Shown: piece after piece, positions 1 through 5,894 of the stretch | Position numbering within the stretch: the first letter of the stretch is position 1 | Layout: the number at the start of each line of letters is the position of its first letter | Origin: DATAYF01 sp036272735 | GTDB lineage: Bacteria; Chloroflexota; Ktedonobacteria; Ktedonobacterales; Ktedonobacteraceae | Length of the DNA: 6,687 nucleotides | Direction: 5' to 3' | Assembly (NCBI GenBank): GCA_036272735.1 | Contig: DATAYF010000576.1 | Location: 1-6,687 of the forward strand | Notes under the pieces: model-generated | Database searches by the model: none | Told to the model about the DNA's origin: nothing | What the model saw: the letters and a program-made list of their open reading frames with translations, nothing else | Made by a program: the position numbers and the translations under genes

Positions 1-2
1 AC

Positions 3-170
3 TGGCGTGTGCCAGCACTGCCCAACAAGCGCTTCGAGCCGATGCCGCGAGCGTGTATGCTGACGCCGGAAGTGGTTGAGCGCTTATCGGTGTTCAACTT
101 CGGTCTGATCATCTCGCAATTTAGCGAGAGAACCACTAATACCAAGTTGCGTTCTAACCAAGGACTATGA
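3..170 (+). CDS. Possible 3' end of an unidentified gene (open at left edge)
   Basis: A frame is open from the left edge to a TGA at 168-170, giving 55 codons. It includes the stretch LTPEVVERLSVFNFGLIISQ. I do not recognise a family. The last codons (about 137-170) overlap the presumed left end of the IS630 element, so the original gene may have been cut by the insertion and now ends on a stop supplied by the element. The frame is short, has no visible start, and its other two frames close early, so it may equally be non-coding. What is seen is only the open frame; disruption by the insertion is inference. Confidence 0.25.
   Translation, partial: WRVPALPNKRFEPMPRACMLTPEVVERLSVFNFGLIISQFSERTTNTKLRSNQGL
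112..129. repeat. Small inverted repeat (6-bp stem, 6-nt loop)
   Basis: TCTCGC at 112-117 is the exact reverse complement of GCGAGA at 124-129, with AATTTA between. It lies just outside the presumed left end of the IS630 element. No T-run follows, so it is not a convincing terminator. It could be part of a site or chance. Confidence 0.3.
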
Positions 171-205
171 GAGAATGAGAAGAGGAGATCAAAGAAGCCC
201 ATTAC

Positions 206-210
206 GGGAG
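206..210 (+). promoter_or_regulatory. Ribosome binding site for transposase ORF A
   Basis: GGGAG lies 5 nt before the ATG at 216 and supports that start. Confidence 0.5.
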
Positions 211-215
211 AATAC

Positions 216-599
216 ATGGCAAGGATCACGAAAGCCTCCCCTCATCTTTCAGCCGAAGAAGTCAAAACACGTTTAAAGCTAGATTCGCGTCCTCTCTATC
301 GACAGCGGTGGTTGATTATCTATGATGGGCTGATAGATCCGCGAGAAGCAACAGAGATTGCCAAACATACCGGCACGACCATCACTCAGGTTCATCAGGT
401 GATTGCTACGTACAACCGGTTGGGAGTGGCTGGCGTCGAGACCAAAGGCAAAGGGTGGCGTCGTCACCAGTACCTGACACGCGAAGAAGAAAAGGCGTTT
501 TTAGCCCCTTTTTTCAGCCGTACATCGGCGGTGGCGATTTCTCCCGCAGAAGAGATTAAGCATGCATTTGAAGCACACATTGGGCAAAAGGCTCAATAA
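216..599 (+). CDS. IS630-family transposase, N-terminal helix-turn-helix part (ORF A)
   Basis: This 127-residue ORF encodes the DNA-binding half of an IS630-type transposase, which would recognise the element's terminal repeats. A helix-turn-helix is visible at about residues 42-66 (PREATEIAKHTGTTITQVHQ), followed by a segment typical of the winged HTH linker (GVAGVETKGKGWRRHQYLTR, 70-89). The start at 216 has a GGGAG ribosome binding site 5 nt upstream. The ORF ends at TAA 597-599, 38 nt inside the catalytic ORF, which lies in the +1 frame. In most IS630 proteins the segment FEAHIG continues directly into a KSTISRLLGRHGW-like helix. Here that helix is encoded in the other frame, so ORF A alone lacks the second DNA-binding region and the catalytic domain. 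Either a ribosomal +1 shift joins the two, or a single-base change has broken a once continuous gene. Confidence 0.8.
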   Translation: MARITKASPHLSAEEVKTRLKLDSRPLYRQRWLIIYDGLIDPREATEIAKHTGTTITQVHQVIATYNRLGVAGVETKGKGWRRHQYLTREEEKAFLAPFFSRTSAVAISPAEEIKHAFEAHIGQKAQ

Positions 600-1353
600 A
601 AGCACCATCTCCCGACTGCTTGGGCGCCATGGGTGGTGCAAACTTGCCTCACGCCCGATCCATCCGAAAGCGAGCAAGGAAGAGCAAGAAGCGTTTACAA
701 AAACCTTTGCGGCGGAGGTTGCATCGGCTGTCGCCGCCCGTCCCCCAGAAGATACACGACCTGTGCTCAAAATGGCACAAGATGAAGGGCGCTTTGGTCG
801 GATCAGTATTCCCAAACGGGCATGGGCTCCTCCAGGTGTCCGTCCCACCGTCCACAGGCAGGTTATTCGCCAGTCCAGCTATGTCTACGCGGCTATGGCG
901 CCAGAGCAGGGCCTGATGACCTCGCTTGTGCTTCCTTCCTCCAATACTGAGATGATGAATCTCTTTCTAGCATATGTCGCAGAAGTCTTTGCCGACTATT
1001 TTATCGTCATGCAAACCGATCAAGCCGGGTGGCACCGAGCCAAAGAGCTTTCAGTTCCGGAAAACATTCGTCTGATCTTGCAACCCGCCTATAGTCCCGA
1101 ACTCAATCCAGTCGAACATATCTGGGAGAAGATCCGTGAGAAGCCTTTGCACAACCTGTCCTTGCCGTCCTTGGATAAGCTGATAGAGAGACTGTGCCAA
1201 GCGCTTTCTGTATTGACTGAGAAGAAAGATCGCTTGCGTTCTCTGACGTTTTTTCCTCACTTTCGATGCACATCATCAGAGGAAACGGCACTCAGACGAA
1301 GCATGTTCATCCGGGCCTCGGATGAGGTGCGTCAAAAACCGTTCGTTTGTTGA
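562..1353 (+). CDS. IS630-family transposase, DDE catalytic part (ORF B)
   Basis: This 263-residue ORF carries the catalytic domain (DDE_3 type) for cut-and-paste transposition. The acidic triad is visible: D74 in AQDEGRFGR, D153 in QTDQAGWHRA and E185 in SPELNPVEHIWE, with 31 residues between the second D and the E. The N-terminal segment NKSTISRLLGRHGW (12-25) is the second helix-turn-helix expected upstream of the domain. No ribosome binding site precedes the ATG at 562, and the frame is open back to 505, so translation probably depends on a frame change from ORF A. The joint that best restores a continuous family-like protein falls near 585 (IG then KRLNKS). Beyond residue ~234 (LTFFPHF) the last 30 residues look unrelated to the family and probably read into flanking DNA. 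Confidence 0.8.
   Translation: MHLKHTLGKRLNKSTISRLLGRHGWCKLASRPIHPKASKEEQEAFTKTFAAEVASAVAARPPEDTRPVLKMAQDEGRFGRISIPKRAWAPPGVRPTVHRQVIRQSSYVYAAMAPEQGLMTSLVLPSSNTEMMNLFLAYVAEVFADYFIVMQTDQAGWHRAKELSVPENIRLILQPAYSPELNPVEHIWEKIREKPLHNLSLPSLDKLIERLCQALSVLTEKKDRLRSLTFFPHFRCTSSEETALRRSMFIRASDEVRQKPFVC
1307..1325. repeat. Inverted repeat with 7-bp stem near the end of transposase ORF B
   Basis: TCATCCG (1307-1313) pairs with CGGATGA (1319-1325) around a 5-nt loop. It lies in the stretch where ORF B no longer resembles a transposase. No T-run follows, so it is not a typical intrinsic terminator. It might belong to an element end or be chance. Confidence 0.3.
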
Positions 1354-1372
1354 GAGCATCACCAAAGGACAA

Positions 1373-1390
1373 ATGGGCGCACCATGCCCA
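1373..1390. repeat. Two mutually exclusive small hairpins upstream of the sigma factor gene
   Basis: TGGGC (1374-1378) can pair with GCCCA (1386-1390). Alternatively ATGG (1373-1376) can pair with CCAT (1382-1385). The two cannot form together. They lie about 60-75 bp before the sigma factor start, in its expected leader or promoter region. The stems are short, and a regulatory role is only a guess. Confidence 0.2.
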
Positions 1391-1450
1391 GATGGAGAGT
1401 GAAAAGAATTTGAGCCGACTTCGCATGAAATGAGAGGAAAAGAGAGCTTG

Positions 1451-2464
1451 ATGAAAATTCCAACCCAAACCGCCCTGGTGCTCGCCGCTCAGGCAGGCGA
1501 TCAAAAGGCGTTCGAGGCCTTGGTGAGCACCTACCAGCGTGAGCTGCTTGCACATTGTTATCGGATGCTGGGCTCGTTCCATGATGCCGAAGACCTGGTG
1601 CAAGAAACGCTGCTGCGCGCCTGGGAGAAACGCGCGACCCTCACGAGTCCAGGAGCATACCGAGGCTGGTTGTACCGGATCGCCACCAATCTCTGTCTGG
1701 ATCGGCTCAGAAGCGCCCCCCGACGGTCCTTACCACCAGAGACCCATCCGATGAGCGACCCCAGTGGCCCTGTGCTGCCACACCGGCGGGAGCCAATCTG
1801 GTTGGAGCCATTCCCCGATGATCTCCTCGCAGATCAGCGCAGTGATCCGCACGACCGTGCAGAGAGCCGCGAACAGACCACCCTGGCGTTCCTGATCGCC
1901 CTCCAACACTTAACGCCAGCGCAGCGGGCTGTGCTGCTCTTGCGTGAAGTCCTCTCCTGGGAAGCCCGCGATGTGGCCGAATGGCTCAACCTCTCGGTCC
2001 CCGCGGTCAATTCCGCCCTGCAGCGAGCTCGACGCGCGATGCAGCACCACCATGCCGGATGTGAAGCTCCGATGGCCCCGCCTCGTCCCCGTCTCCAGGC
2101 TCTGCTTGACCGCTATGTGGCCCTGTGGGAGCAGGCCGATATCCCTGGTTTTGTGGCATTGCTGCGAGAGGATGCCTGGTTCACCATGCCGCCGCGTCCC
2201 ATCTGGTTCCAGGGACGAGCGGCCATCGCCACGATGCTCGCGACGCACATCTTCACGCCGGGCCGCCAGCGACGCTTGCTCCCCAGGCACGCCAATGGGT
2301 GTCCGGCATTCGGACTCTACCAACGGGAGGTCGGGGCAGAGGCCTTTCAGTTGATTGGCCTGCTGGTCCTGAGTGTGGAGGAGGAGCAGATTGCTAGCCT
2401 CGTCGCATTCCTGGATCTGGAGAGCCTTGCGCCCTTTGCTCTCCCGCCTACCTTGCCTTCCTGA
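1451..2464 (+). CDS. ECF RNA polymerase sigma factor, SigX5 type (TIGR02960-like), with SnoaL-like C-terminal domain
   Basis: This 337-residue protein would direct RNA polymerase to a set of alternative promoters. Sigma region 2 spans about residues 21-88 (HCYRMLGSFHDAEDLVQETL at 35-54, then YRGWLYRIATNLCLDRLR). The linker EPIWLEPFPDDLL (114-126) is a hallmark of the SigX5 type. Region 4 spans about 142-197, with LTPAQRAVLLLREVLSWEAR and the DNA-reading helix around VPAVNSALQRARRAM. Residues ~214-330 form a SnoaL/NTF2-like domain (FTMPPRPIWFQGRAAIATML, NGCPAFGLY), as expected for a SigX5 of about 330 residues. I prefer ATG 1451 over the in-frame ATG at 1430: AGAGAG lies 4 nt before 1451, and nothing resembling a ribosome binding site precedes 1430. 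No anti-sigma gene is visible, and in such sigma factors the C-terminal domain is thought to modulate activity. It is convergent with the SRPBCC gene. Confidence 0.9.
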   Translation: MKIPTQTALVLAAQAGDQKAFEALVSTYQRELLAHCYRMLGSFHDAEDLVQETLLRAWEKRATLTSPGAYRGWLYRIATNLCLDRLRSAPRRSLPPETHPMSDPSGPVLPHRREPIWLEPFPDDLLADQRSDPHDRAESREQTTLAFLIALQHLTPAQRAVLLLREVLSWEARDVAEWLNLSVPAVNSALQRARRAMQHHHAGCEAPMAPPRPRLQALLDRYVALWEQADIPGFVALLREDAWFTMPPRPIWFQGRAAIATMLATHIFTPGRQRRLLPRHANGCPAFGLYQREVGAEAFQLIGLLVLSVEEEQIASLVAFLDLESLAPFALPPTLPS

Positions 2465-2667
2465 TGGCGGGAGAGCCGCAGCCTTGATAACTCCTCTCTG
2501 AATCAGTGAGGTGGAGAGTACGCCGATGTGAGCAGCAGCCATCCGTGCCCTTTACCAGAGGCGGTGGCTTTTACCTCTTCAGGACAAGGCTCGGCTTGCT
2601 CAGAGGCGCACTATCTGATGGCTGAGCCTGATAAAAAATGACAAGAGAAAAAAACACCTCCTTTGCG
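2465..2667. other. Convergent intergenic region between the sigma factor and SRPBCC genes
   Basis: About 200 bp with no gene I can support. It contains AGAGG (2557-2561) facing CCTCT (2574-2578) across 12 nt, and CTCTC (2494-2498) facing GAGAG (2514-2518) across 15 nt. Neither is followed by a T-run on the plus strand, so no clear terminator for the sigma factor gene is seen. Confidence 0.4.
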
Positions 2668-2686
2668 CTAATAGACATAGGGAGTG
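2648..2686 (-). terminator. Candidate intrinsic terminator overlapping the SRPBCC stop codon
   Basis: Read on the minus strand, CACTCC (2686-2681) can pair with GGAGGTG (2661-2655) with one bulged base. Two further pairs (one a wobble) extend it towards the loop, and T7 follows (2654-2648). The stop codon at 2670-2668 sits in the loop. The stem is short and the loop is about 15 nt, so strength is doubtful, but stem plus T-run is in the right place to end the SRPBCC transcript. Confidence 0.4.
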
Positions 2687-3096
2687 CCTTTGCCCGTCTC
2701 CAGGTAGAACTTCAGGCTCGCGAGGAAGTATTCCCAGCCGGCGCACGTCTCCTCAATGCCATAGCCAGTAGGACCCACGAAGAGATCATGCTGACCAAAG
2801 AGCAGCCTGGTCCCCTTCGAGATCGGAGTGAGGTCCCAAGTGATCGTGGAACCTTCCCAATCATGGGGGGAAAGCCTCACGCTCCACTGCACTTTCTTGC
2901 TAATTTCAAGCTCGGTTATCTCTAACTGAAAAACTCCTCCATTCTCAAAGCGAACCTCGGTGAGAGAACCGACCTGTGGCCTGGCAGTCACATGATTCGA
3001 CCACCACCCGGCGATCCCATCTGGTGTGGTAAGAGCATGAAAGACGTTCTCCGGAGTGGCTTCAATCATCAGTTCCTGGACAATCTCTGACATCAT
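2668..3096 (-). CDS. SRPBCC domain protein, AHSA1-like
   Basis: This 142-residue protein fills a single START/Bet v 1-like fold, which forms a deep hydrophobic pocket and usually binds a small lipophilic ligand. The N-terminal strand and helix (IEATPENVFHALTTPDGIAG, 11-30) followed by WWS, and the C-terminal helix GWEYFLASLKFYLETGKGTP (120-139), are typical of the activator of Hsp90 ATPase 1-like family. The length is normal, and no signal peptide or membrane segment is seen. A strong GAGGAG (3107-3102) precedes two adjacent ATG codons, 5 nt before the first and 8 nt before the second, so either may start the protein. The gene converges on the SigX5 gene and lies 162 bp downstream of the SDR gene on the same strand. 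Proteins of this fold often sit near ECF sigma factors, but its ligand cannot be told. Confidence 0.88.
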   Translation of the reverse strand: MMSEIVQELMIEATPENVFHALTTPDGIAGWWSNHVTARPQVGSLTEVRFENGGVFQLEITELEISKKVQWSVRLSPHDWEGSTITWDLTPISKGTRLLFGQHDLFVGPTGYGIEETCAGWEYFLASLKFYLETGKGTPYVY

Positions 3097-3101
3097 TATT
3101 T

Positions 3102-3107
3102 CTCCTC
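3102..3107 (-). promoter_or_regulatory. Ribosome binding site of the SRPBCC gene
   Basis: GAGGAG on the minus strand, 5 nt before ATG 3096-3094 and 8 nt before ATG 3093-3091. It fits both, so it does not decide between the two adjacent starts. Confidence 0.7.
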
Positions 3108-3136
3108 AAAGTAGTTTGCAGCGGCTCCACTCTCAG

Positions 3137-3165
3137 GCGAATGCCGCAGTTTCTCACGTTGTCAA
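3137..3165 (-). promoter_or_regulatory. Weak candidate promoter upstream of the SRPBCC gene
   Basis: On the minus strand TTGACA (3165-3160) matches a -35 box exactly, but 17 nt further the hexamer is ATTCGC (3142-3137), a poor -10 box. It may be a promoter for another sigma factor or chance. It lies about 40 bp before the SRPBCC start. Confidence 0.2.
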
Positions 3166-3258
3166 TGGGTTTGGTGCTTCACCTTCGTCCTGAAATCTGC
3201 TCGGCTTCTGGCCCAAGTATCACCCATCCATCGTAGAGGTCTGTAGCCAGCGGAGAGA

Positions 3259-4077
3259 TCAATCAATGACTGCTCCGCTGGAGGCATTCACAATCGCTCC
3301 GGTGATCGTTTGGGCACCGTCCGAGGCAAGGAAAGCAGCAAGCCGGGCTGTGTCGGCAACAGTCGAGAGACGACCTAGCAGTGTTTTCTGTTCAAGCATA
3401 GACATGATGTGCTCTGGCCTGACGCCTAATGTCTCGACCATCGTGTCCAACGTTTGCTGAATGGTCCTGGTCTCCGGCATTGCGCCGGGACGAAGGCCAA
3501 CGACTCTAACGCCTTGAGGCGAAAGATCGGCGGCAAGACATCGCAAGAGCGATTCCATGGCCCCAAAGGCTGCGCCAATGGCCGCGGCGTTTGGGGAGAA
3601 GCCACGCGAGGGAAGCGAGGTAACAAACAGGATGATCCCTGAGTGCTGCTGAACCATATGTCGTGCGGCTGCACGAGCTGTGATGAATTGTGAAGGAACC
3701 AGGGTAGTGAACGGCAACAGGAATTGCTCAAGGGGTAATTCTAGAGTATTTGTCGCATTGCCATATTCTTTTGGTTGTGGCCCCATCACATTCAAGAGAA
3801 TATCAATGCTTCCAACTTCTTGGGCTACGCCATCAAGGTAGGCTTGCACCGCTTGCTCATCAAGGGCATCCACCTCTGCGGCGTAGGCAATCCCTCCGTC
3901 TTTTTGAATCTCGTCAGCCACCTGCTCAACTGGGGCAAGCCGATGCCCCGAGAGAAAGACCCTCGCCCCCTGGGCTGCAAACTCTTTTGCCACTGCCGTT
4001 CCGATGGCACCGCTTGCGCCAAAAATGACGGCATGCTTGTTCTGTAATAATAATGTAGATGCTAATGCAGGAGCCAT
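3259..4077 (-). CDS. Short-chain dehydrogenase/reductase-fold protein lacking the catalytic Tyr and Lys
   Basis: A 272-residue protein of normal classical-SDR length. The Rossmann cofactor loop is present as GASGAIG (20-26), an acidic residue follows at D69 (EVDALDE), and NVMG (96-99) stands where NNAG is usual. S154 in VTSLPS fits the catalytic serine and RPG (196-198) the PG motif. In the classical spacing Tyr falls 13 residues after Ser and Lys 4 after Tyr; here those positions are I167 and F171 (AAIGAAFGAMESL). So dinucleotide binding looks possible but ordinary SDR catalysis does not. I chose ATG 4077 because AAAGGA lies 9 nt upstream and it places the first strand normally. The open frame extends to a TTG at 4140 with no ribosome binding site. 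The gene may share a transcript with the SRPBCC gene 162 bp downstream. The substrate is unknown. Confidence 0.85.
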   Translation of the reverse strand: MAPALASTLLLQNKHAVIFGASGAIGTAVAKEFAAQGARVFLSGHRLAPVEQVADEIQKDGGIAYAAEVDALDEQAVQAYLDGVAQEVGSIDILLNVMGPQPKEYGNATNTLELPLEQFLLPFTTLVPSQFITARAAARHMVQQHSGIILFVTSLPSRGFSPNAAAIGAAFGAMESLLRCLAADLSPQGVRVVGLRPGAMPETRTIQQTLDTMVETLGVRPEHIMSMLEQKTLLGRLSTVADTARLAAFLASDGAQTITGAIVNASSGAVID

Positions 4078-4086
4078 ATGCTCATG

Positions 4087-4092
4087 TCCTTT
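4087..4092 (-). promoter_or_regulatory. Ribosome binding site deciding the SDR-like gene start
   Basis: AAAGGA on the minus strand ends 9 nt before ATG 4077-4075. The farther in-frame candidates at 4128 (ATG) and 4140 (TTG) have no comparable site. Confidence 0.5.
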
Positions 4093-4571
4093 CGATATTT
4101 CTTCTTGGGAATCGTCTTCCCTTTTCATCTTGATATGCAAGAGGGATTGATCTGCTTACACTCATAAGACGGCAAACTGATTTCAAACTCATCGCAAACA
4201 GAAGGTGGAATTGGCCGTGATGTGAGGCCGATCGATGCATTTCAAAATCGACCGTTTGATGAGACAGCGAGACGCCGACCGGCATCGGGCGAGGACGCAT
4301 CATTGCCTGCTTACGATAACGTGATGTTTTGTGCCAAAACTCGTCTCAAATTCAGAATCTCAAAACCTTCGACTTTTGACGGCAATATGAGGCAGAGGAG
4401 GAACCTGGTCATCGTGGACAAAGAAGCAGCGTTCCGATAAACTCGTGCTTTTCCCTGGAGTTGAGAAGGACGCTTCAGCACTTCCATGCGCGTCTCCTCC
4501 CTCACGCACTCGATCAGCCGCGAGCGTGCCCATCCTCCTGACCGCTTCAGTGGACGCTTTGCCTGCAGGGC
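4093..4571. other. Spacer without a recognisable gene
   Basis: About 480 bp between the glycosyltransferase stop and the SDR-like gene. Short open frames occur on both strands, but none shows a family motif or a convincing ribosome binding site. Visible structure includes GTTTTG (4326-4331) facing CAAAAC (4335-4340) across 3 nt. A bulged hairpin pairs CACGC and TCG (4503-4507, 4510-4512) with CGA and GCGTG (4521-4523, 4524-4528). There is also an imperfect 16-bp palindrome at 4271-4286. None is followed by a T-run, so no terminator for the glycosyltransferase operon is evident. The promoter of the SDR-like gene should lie within about 4095-4250. Confidence 0.4.
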
Positions 4572-5894
4572 TCACCCCTCTTCATGATGCCACTTCCAGG
4601 CAGAGAAAAAGAGTTCGTGAAAAGCGCGTAGGATCACCGCTGGCTTCGCGCCCGTTGCCTGGCCATCCTTACGCGGCAGGTGGCGCACGCCTACTTGCGT
4701 GTAGGTCAAGCCTGCGCGCGTGAACTTCCAGAGAATCTCCGCATTGATCATCGCCCCACGCGTCTCCAGGCGCTGTTCGCGCAAGAACGTGCCCGGATAG
4801 AGTTTAAAGGCACAGTCGATATCCCGTACCTGCACACCCAACACCATCCCTACCAGCACCTTCCAGCCCCAGGCATTGAGCTTGCGCATCCAGGGGTCCT
4901 GCCGATTGATGCGATAGCCTAGCACGGCGTCGTACTCGTGCAACAAGGGAAAGAAGCGTTCCAGATCGCCAAGAGCAAATTGCCCATCCGCGTCCATAAA
5001 AAAGATCAGGTCCCTGGTGCTCGCCTGAAAACCAGTCACCAACGCCGCCCCGTACCCCTGGTTCACGGCATGATGCAGAACGGTGACCCGCTGATGCGCT
5101 GCCGCGATGCTCTCCAGAAGAGCGGCAGTCGCGTCCTGACTCCCGTCATTGACCACAATGACCTCAAAATCCGACGTCCAGGTGGGCAGGGTCTCAAGCA
5201 CATCAGCCACTGTGCTGGCAATCACTGCTTCTTCGTTATAGGCTGGGAGAATCACCGAGAGACTCACCCCGATGATGTTCTCCTTCACCACCGGCCCCAT
5301 GTCCTTGAGGGGAGGGGGGGCGTCCCTCGTCGATCCGGAGATGGCCGGGGGGATCGTTGCCCGCAGATCTCGGCGATTGGGTGACCCACTGGCAAAGATC
5401 CAGAAGCGCATGATGAGGTAGGAGAGCACGGCGTTCGTGGCCACCGCCAACAGTTTTGAGACATTCTCCCAGACCAGTGTGTTGGCCATCCATGGATGCA
5501 AGGCCCTGGCTATCAGCCACAGCAGCCCATTGCTCGACAGAAGTTCGAGAACCATGCTGATGACAAAGCGTCCCACTTCCTTGCCGGTCGGTCTGTGCTT
5601 GCGCCGGAAGGTCCAATGCTTGTTCAAGAAGAAACTACTTGCGGCGCCACCGGTATAGGCCAGAGAATTATAGACCACGAGGGTCCTCACCGCGGTGGTG
5701 GGCAAGCACCACAACAGGATATTGAGGATCGACACATCAATGATCGTGTTGACTCCACCCACCAGGCAGTAGCGAACAAACTGGAAGCCTGTGCCGCGCC
5801 CCACTCCAGCCGGAAAAAGAGCGCGGATCGGGCCGGCTGGGGTAGAGTGCGGCTTGCCCTTGACAGGAATGTCAGGCATGTGCACGAATTTCAT
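4572..5894 (-). CDS. Membrane fusion protein: GtrA-like domain plus family 2 glycosyltransferase
   Basis: A 440-residue protein, probably transferring a sugar to a polyprenyl phosphate at the inner membrane face. Residues ~38-168 form a GtrA-like domain with four membrane segments (for example FVRYCLVGGVNTIIDVSILN), thought to move or bind the lipid-linked sugar. Residues ~210-440 are a GT-A glycosyltransferase related to dolichyl-phosphate mannosyl/glucosyltransferases: SVILPAYNEE, VIVVNDGSQDAT, metal-binding DAD (301-303) and DIDCAFK (358-364). The usual bifunctional form has the transferase first; here GtrA is first. I chose ATG 5894 because GAGGGA lies 7 nt upstream and the codon overlaps the previous gene's stop as ATGA. 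An alternative ATG at 5975 also has a GA-rich site upstream and would add 27 residues inside the upstream gene. The sugar and the final acceptor cannot be told. Confidence 0.9.
   Translation of the reverse strand: MKFVHMPDIPVKGKPHSTPAGPIRALFPAGVGRGTGFQFVRYCLVGGVNTIIDVSILNILLWCLPTTAVRTLVVYNSLAYTGGAASSFFLNKHWTFRRKHRPTGKEVGRFVISMVLELLSSNGLLWLIARALHPWMANTLVWENVSKLLAVATNAVLSYLIMRFWIFASGSPNRRDLRATIPPAISGSTRDAPPPLKDMGPVVKENIIGVSLSVILPAYNEEAVIASTVADVLETLPTWTSDFEVIVVNDGSQDATAALLESIAAAHQRVTVLHHAVNQGYGAALVTGFQASTRDLIFFMDADGQFALGDLERFFPLLHEYDAVLGYRINRQDPWMRKLNAWGWKVLVGMVLGVQVRDIDCAFKLYPGTFLREQRLETRGAMINAEILWKFTRAGLTYTQVGVRHLPRKDGQATGAKPAVILRAFHELFFSAWKWHHEEG

Larger units (their letters stand above)
137..1353 (+). 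mobile_element. IS630-family insertion sequence, right end not identified
   Basis: The element is defined by a two-part transposase: an HTH ORF at 216-599 and a DDE ORF at 562-1353. IS630 elements insert at TA dinucleotides. TA dinucleotides at 137-138 and 140-141, followed by a candidate left terminal sequence (ACCAAGTTGCGTTCTAACC, 141-159), make a plausible left boundary. I could not find the reverse complement of this sequence anywhere to the right, so the right boundary is unknown and the coordinate given is only the end of the catalytic ORF. After the phrase SLTFFPHF (ending about 1263) the ORF B tail no longer resembles a transposase, which suggests the element may break off near there and read into host DNA. 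The element is probably an inactive or decaying copy, although the DDE residues are intact. Confidence 0.7.

Noticed and set aside
1910..2542. Long minus-strand open frame (210 codons) antisense to the sigma factor gene
   Set aside because: Its product shows no family motif, and the plus strand encodes a complete, well recognised sigma factor. Long antisense frames are common over GC-rich coding DNA.
2611..2638. TATC/GATA hairpin followed by an A-run as a terminator
   Set aside because: The run is of A on the plus strand and precedes rather than follows the stem on the minus strand, and the stem has a large asymmetric internal loop.
4138..4140. TTG as start of the SDR-like gene
   Set aside because: No Shine-Dalgarno sequence precedes it, and it would add a charged 21-residue tail before the usual SDR start. 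ATG 4077 is better supported.
4271..4286. Imperfect 16-bp palindrome as an operator for the SDR-like gene
   Set aside because: It is about 200 bp upstream of the start, has mismatched pairs and no second copy. No regulator gene adjoins it.
4082..4575. Several short open frames on both strands in the spacer (64-73 codons)
   Set aside because: They overlap each other, lack ribosome binding sites and show no motif. Treated as chance.
4938..5384. Plus-strand open frame (148 codons) opposite the glycosyltransferase domain
   Set aside because: It is a shadow of the GT2 coding sequence with no family resemblance of its own.
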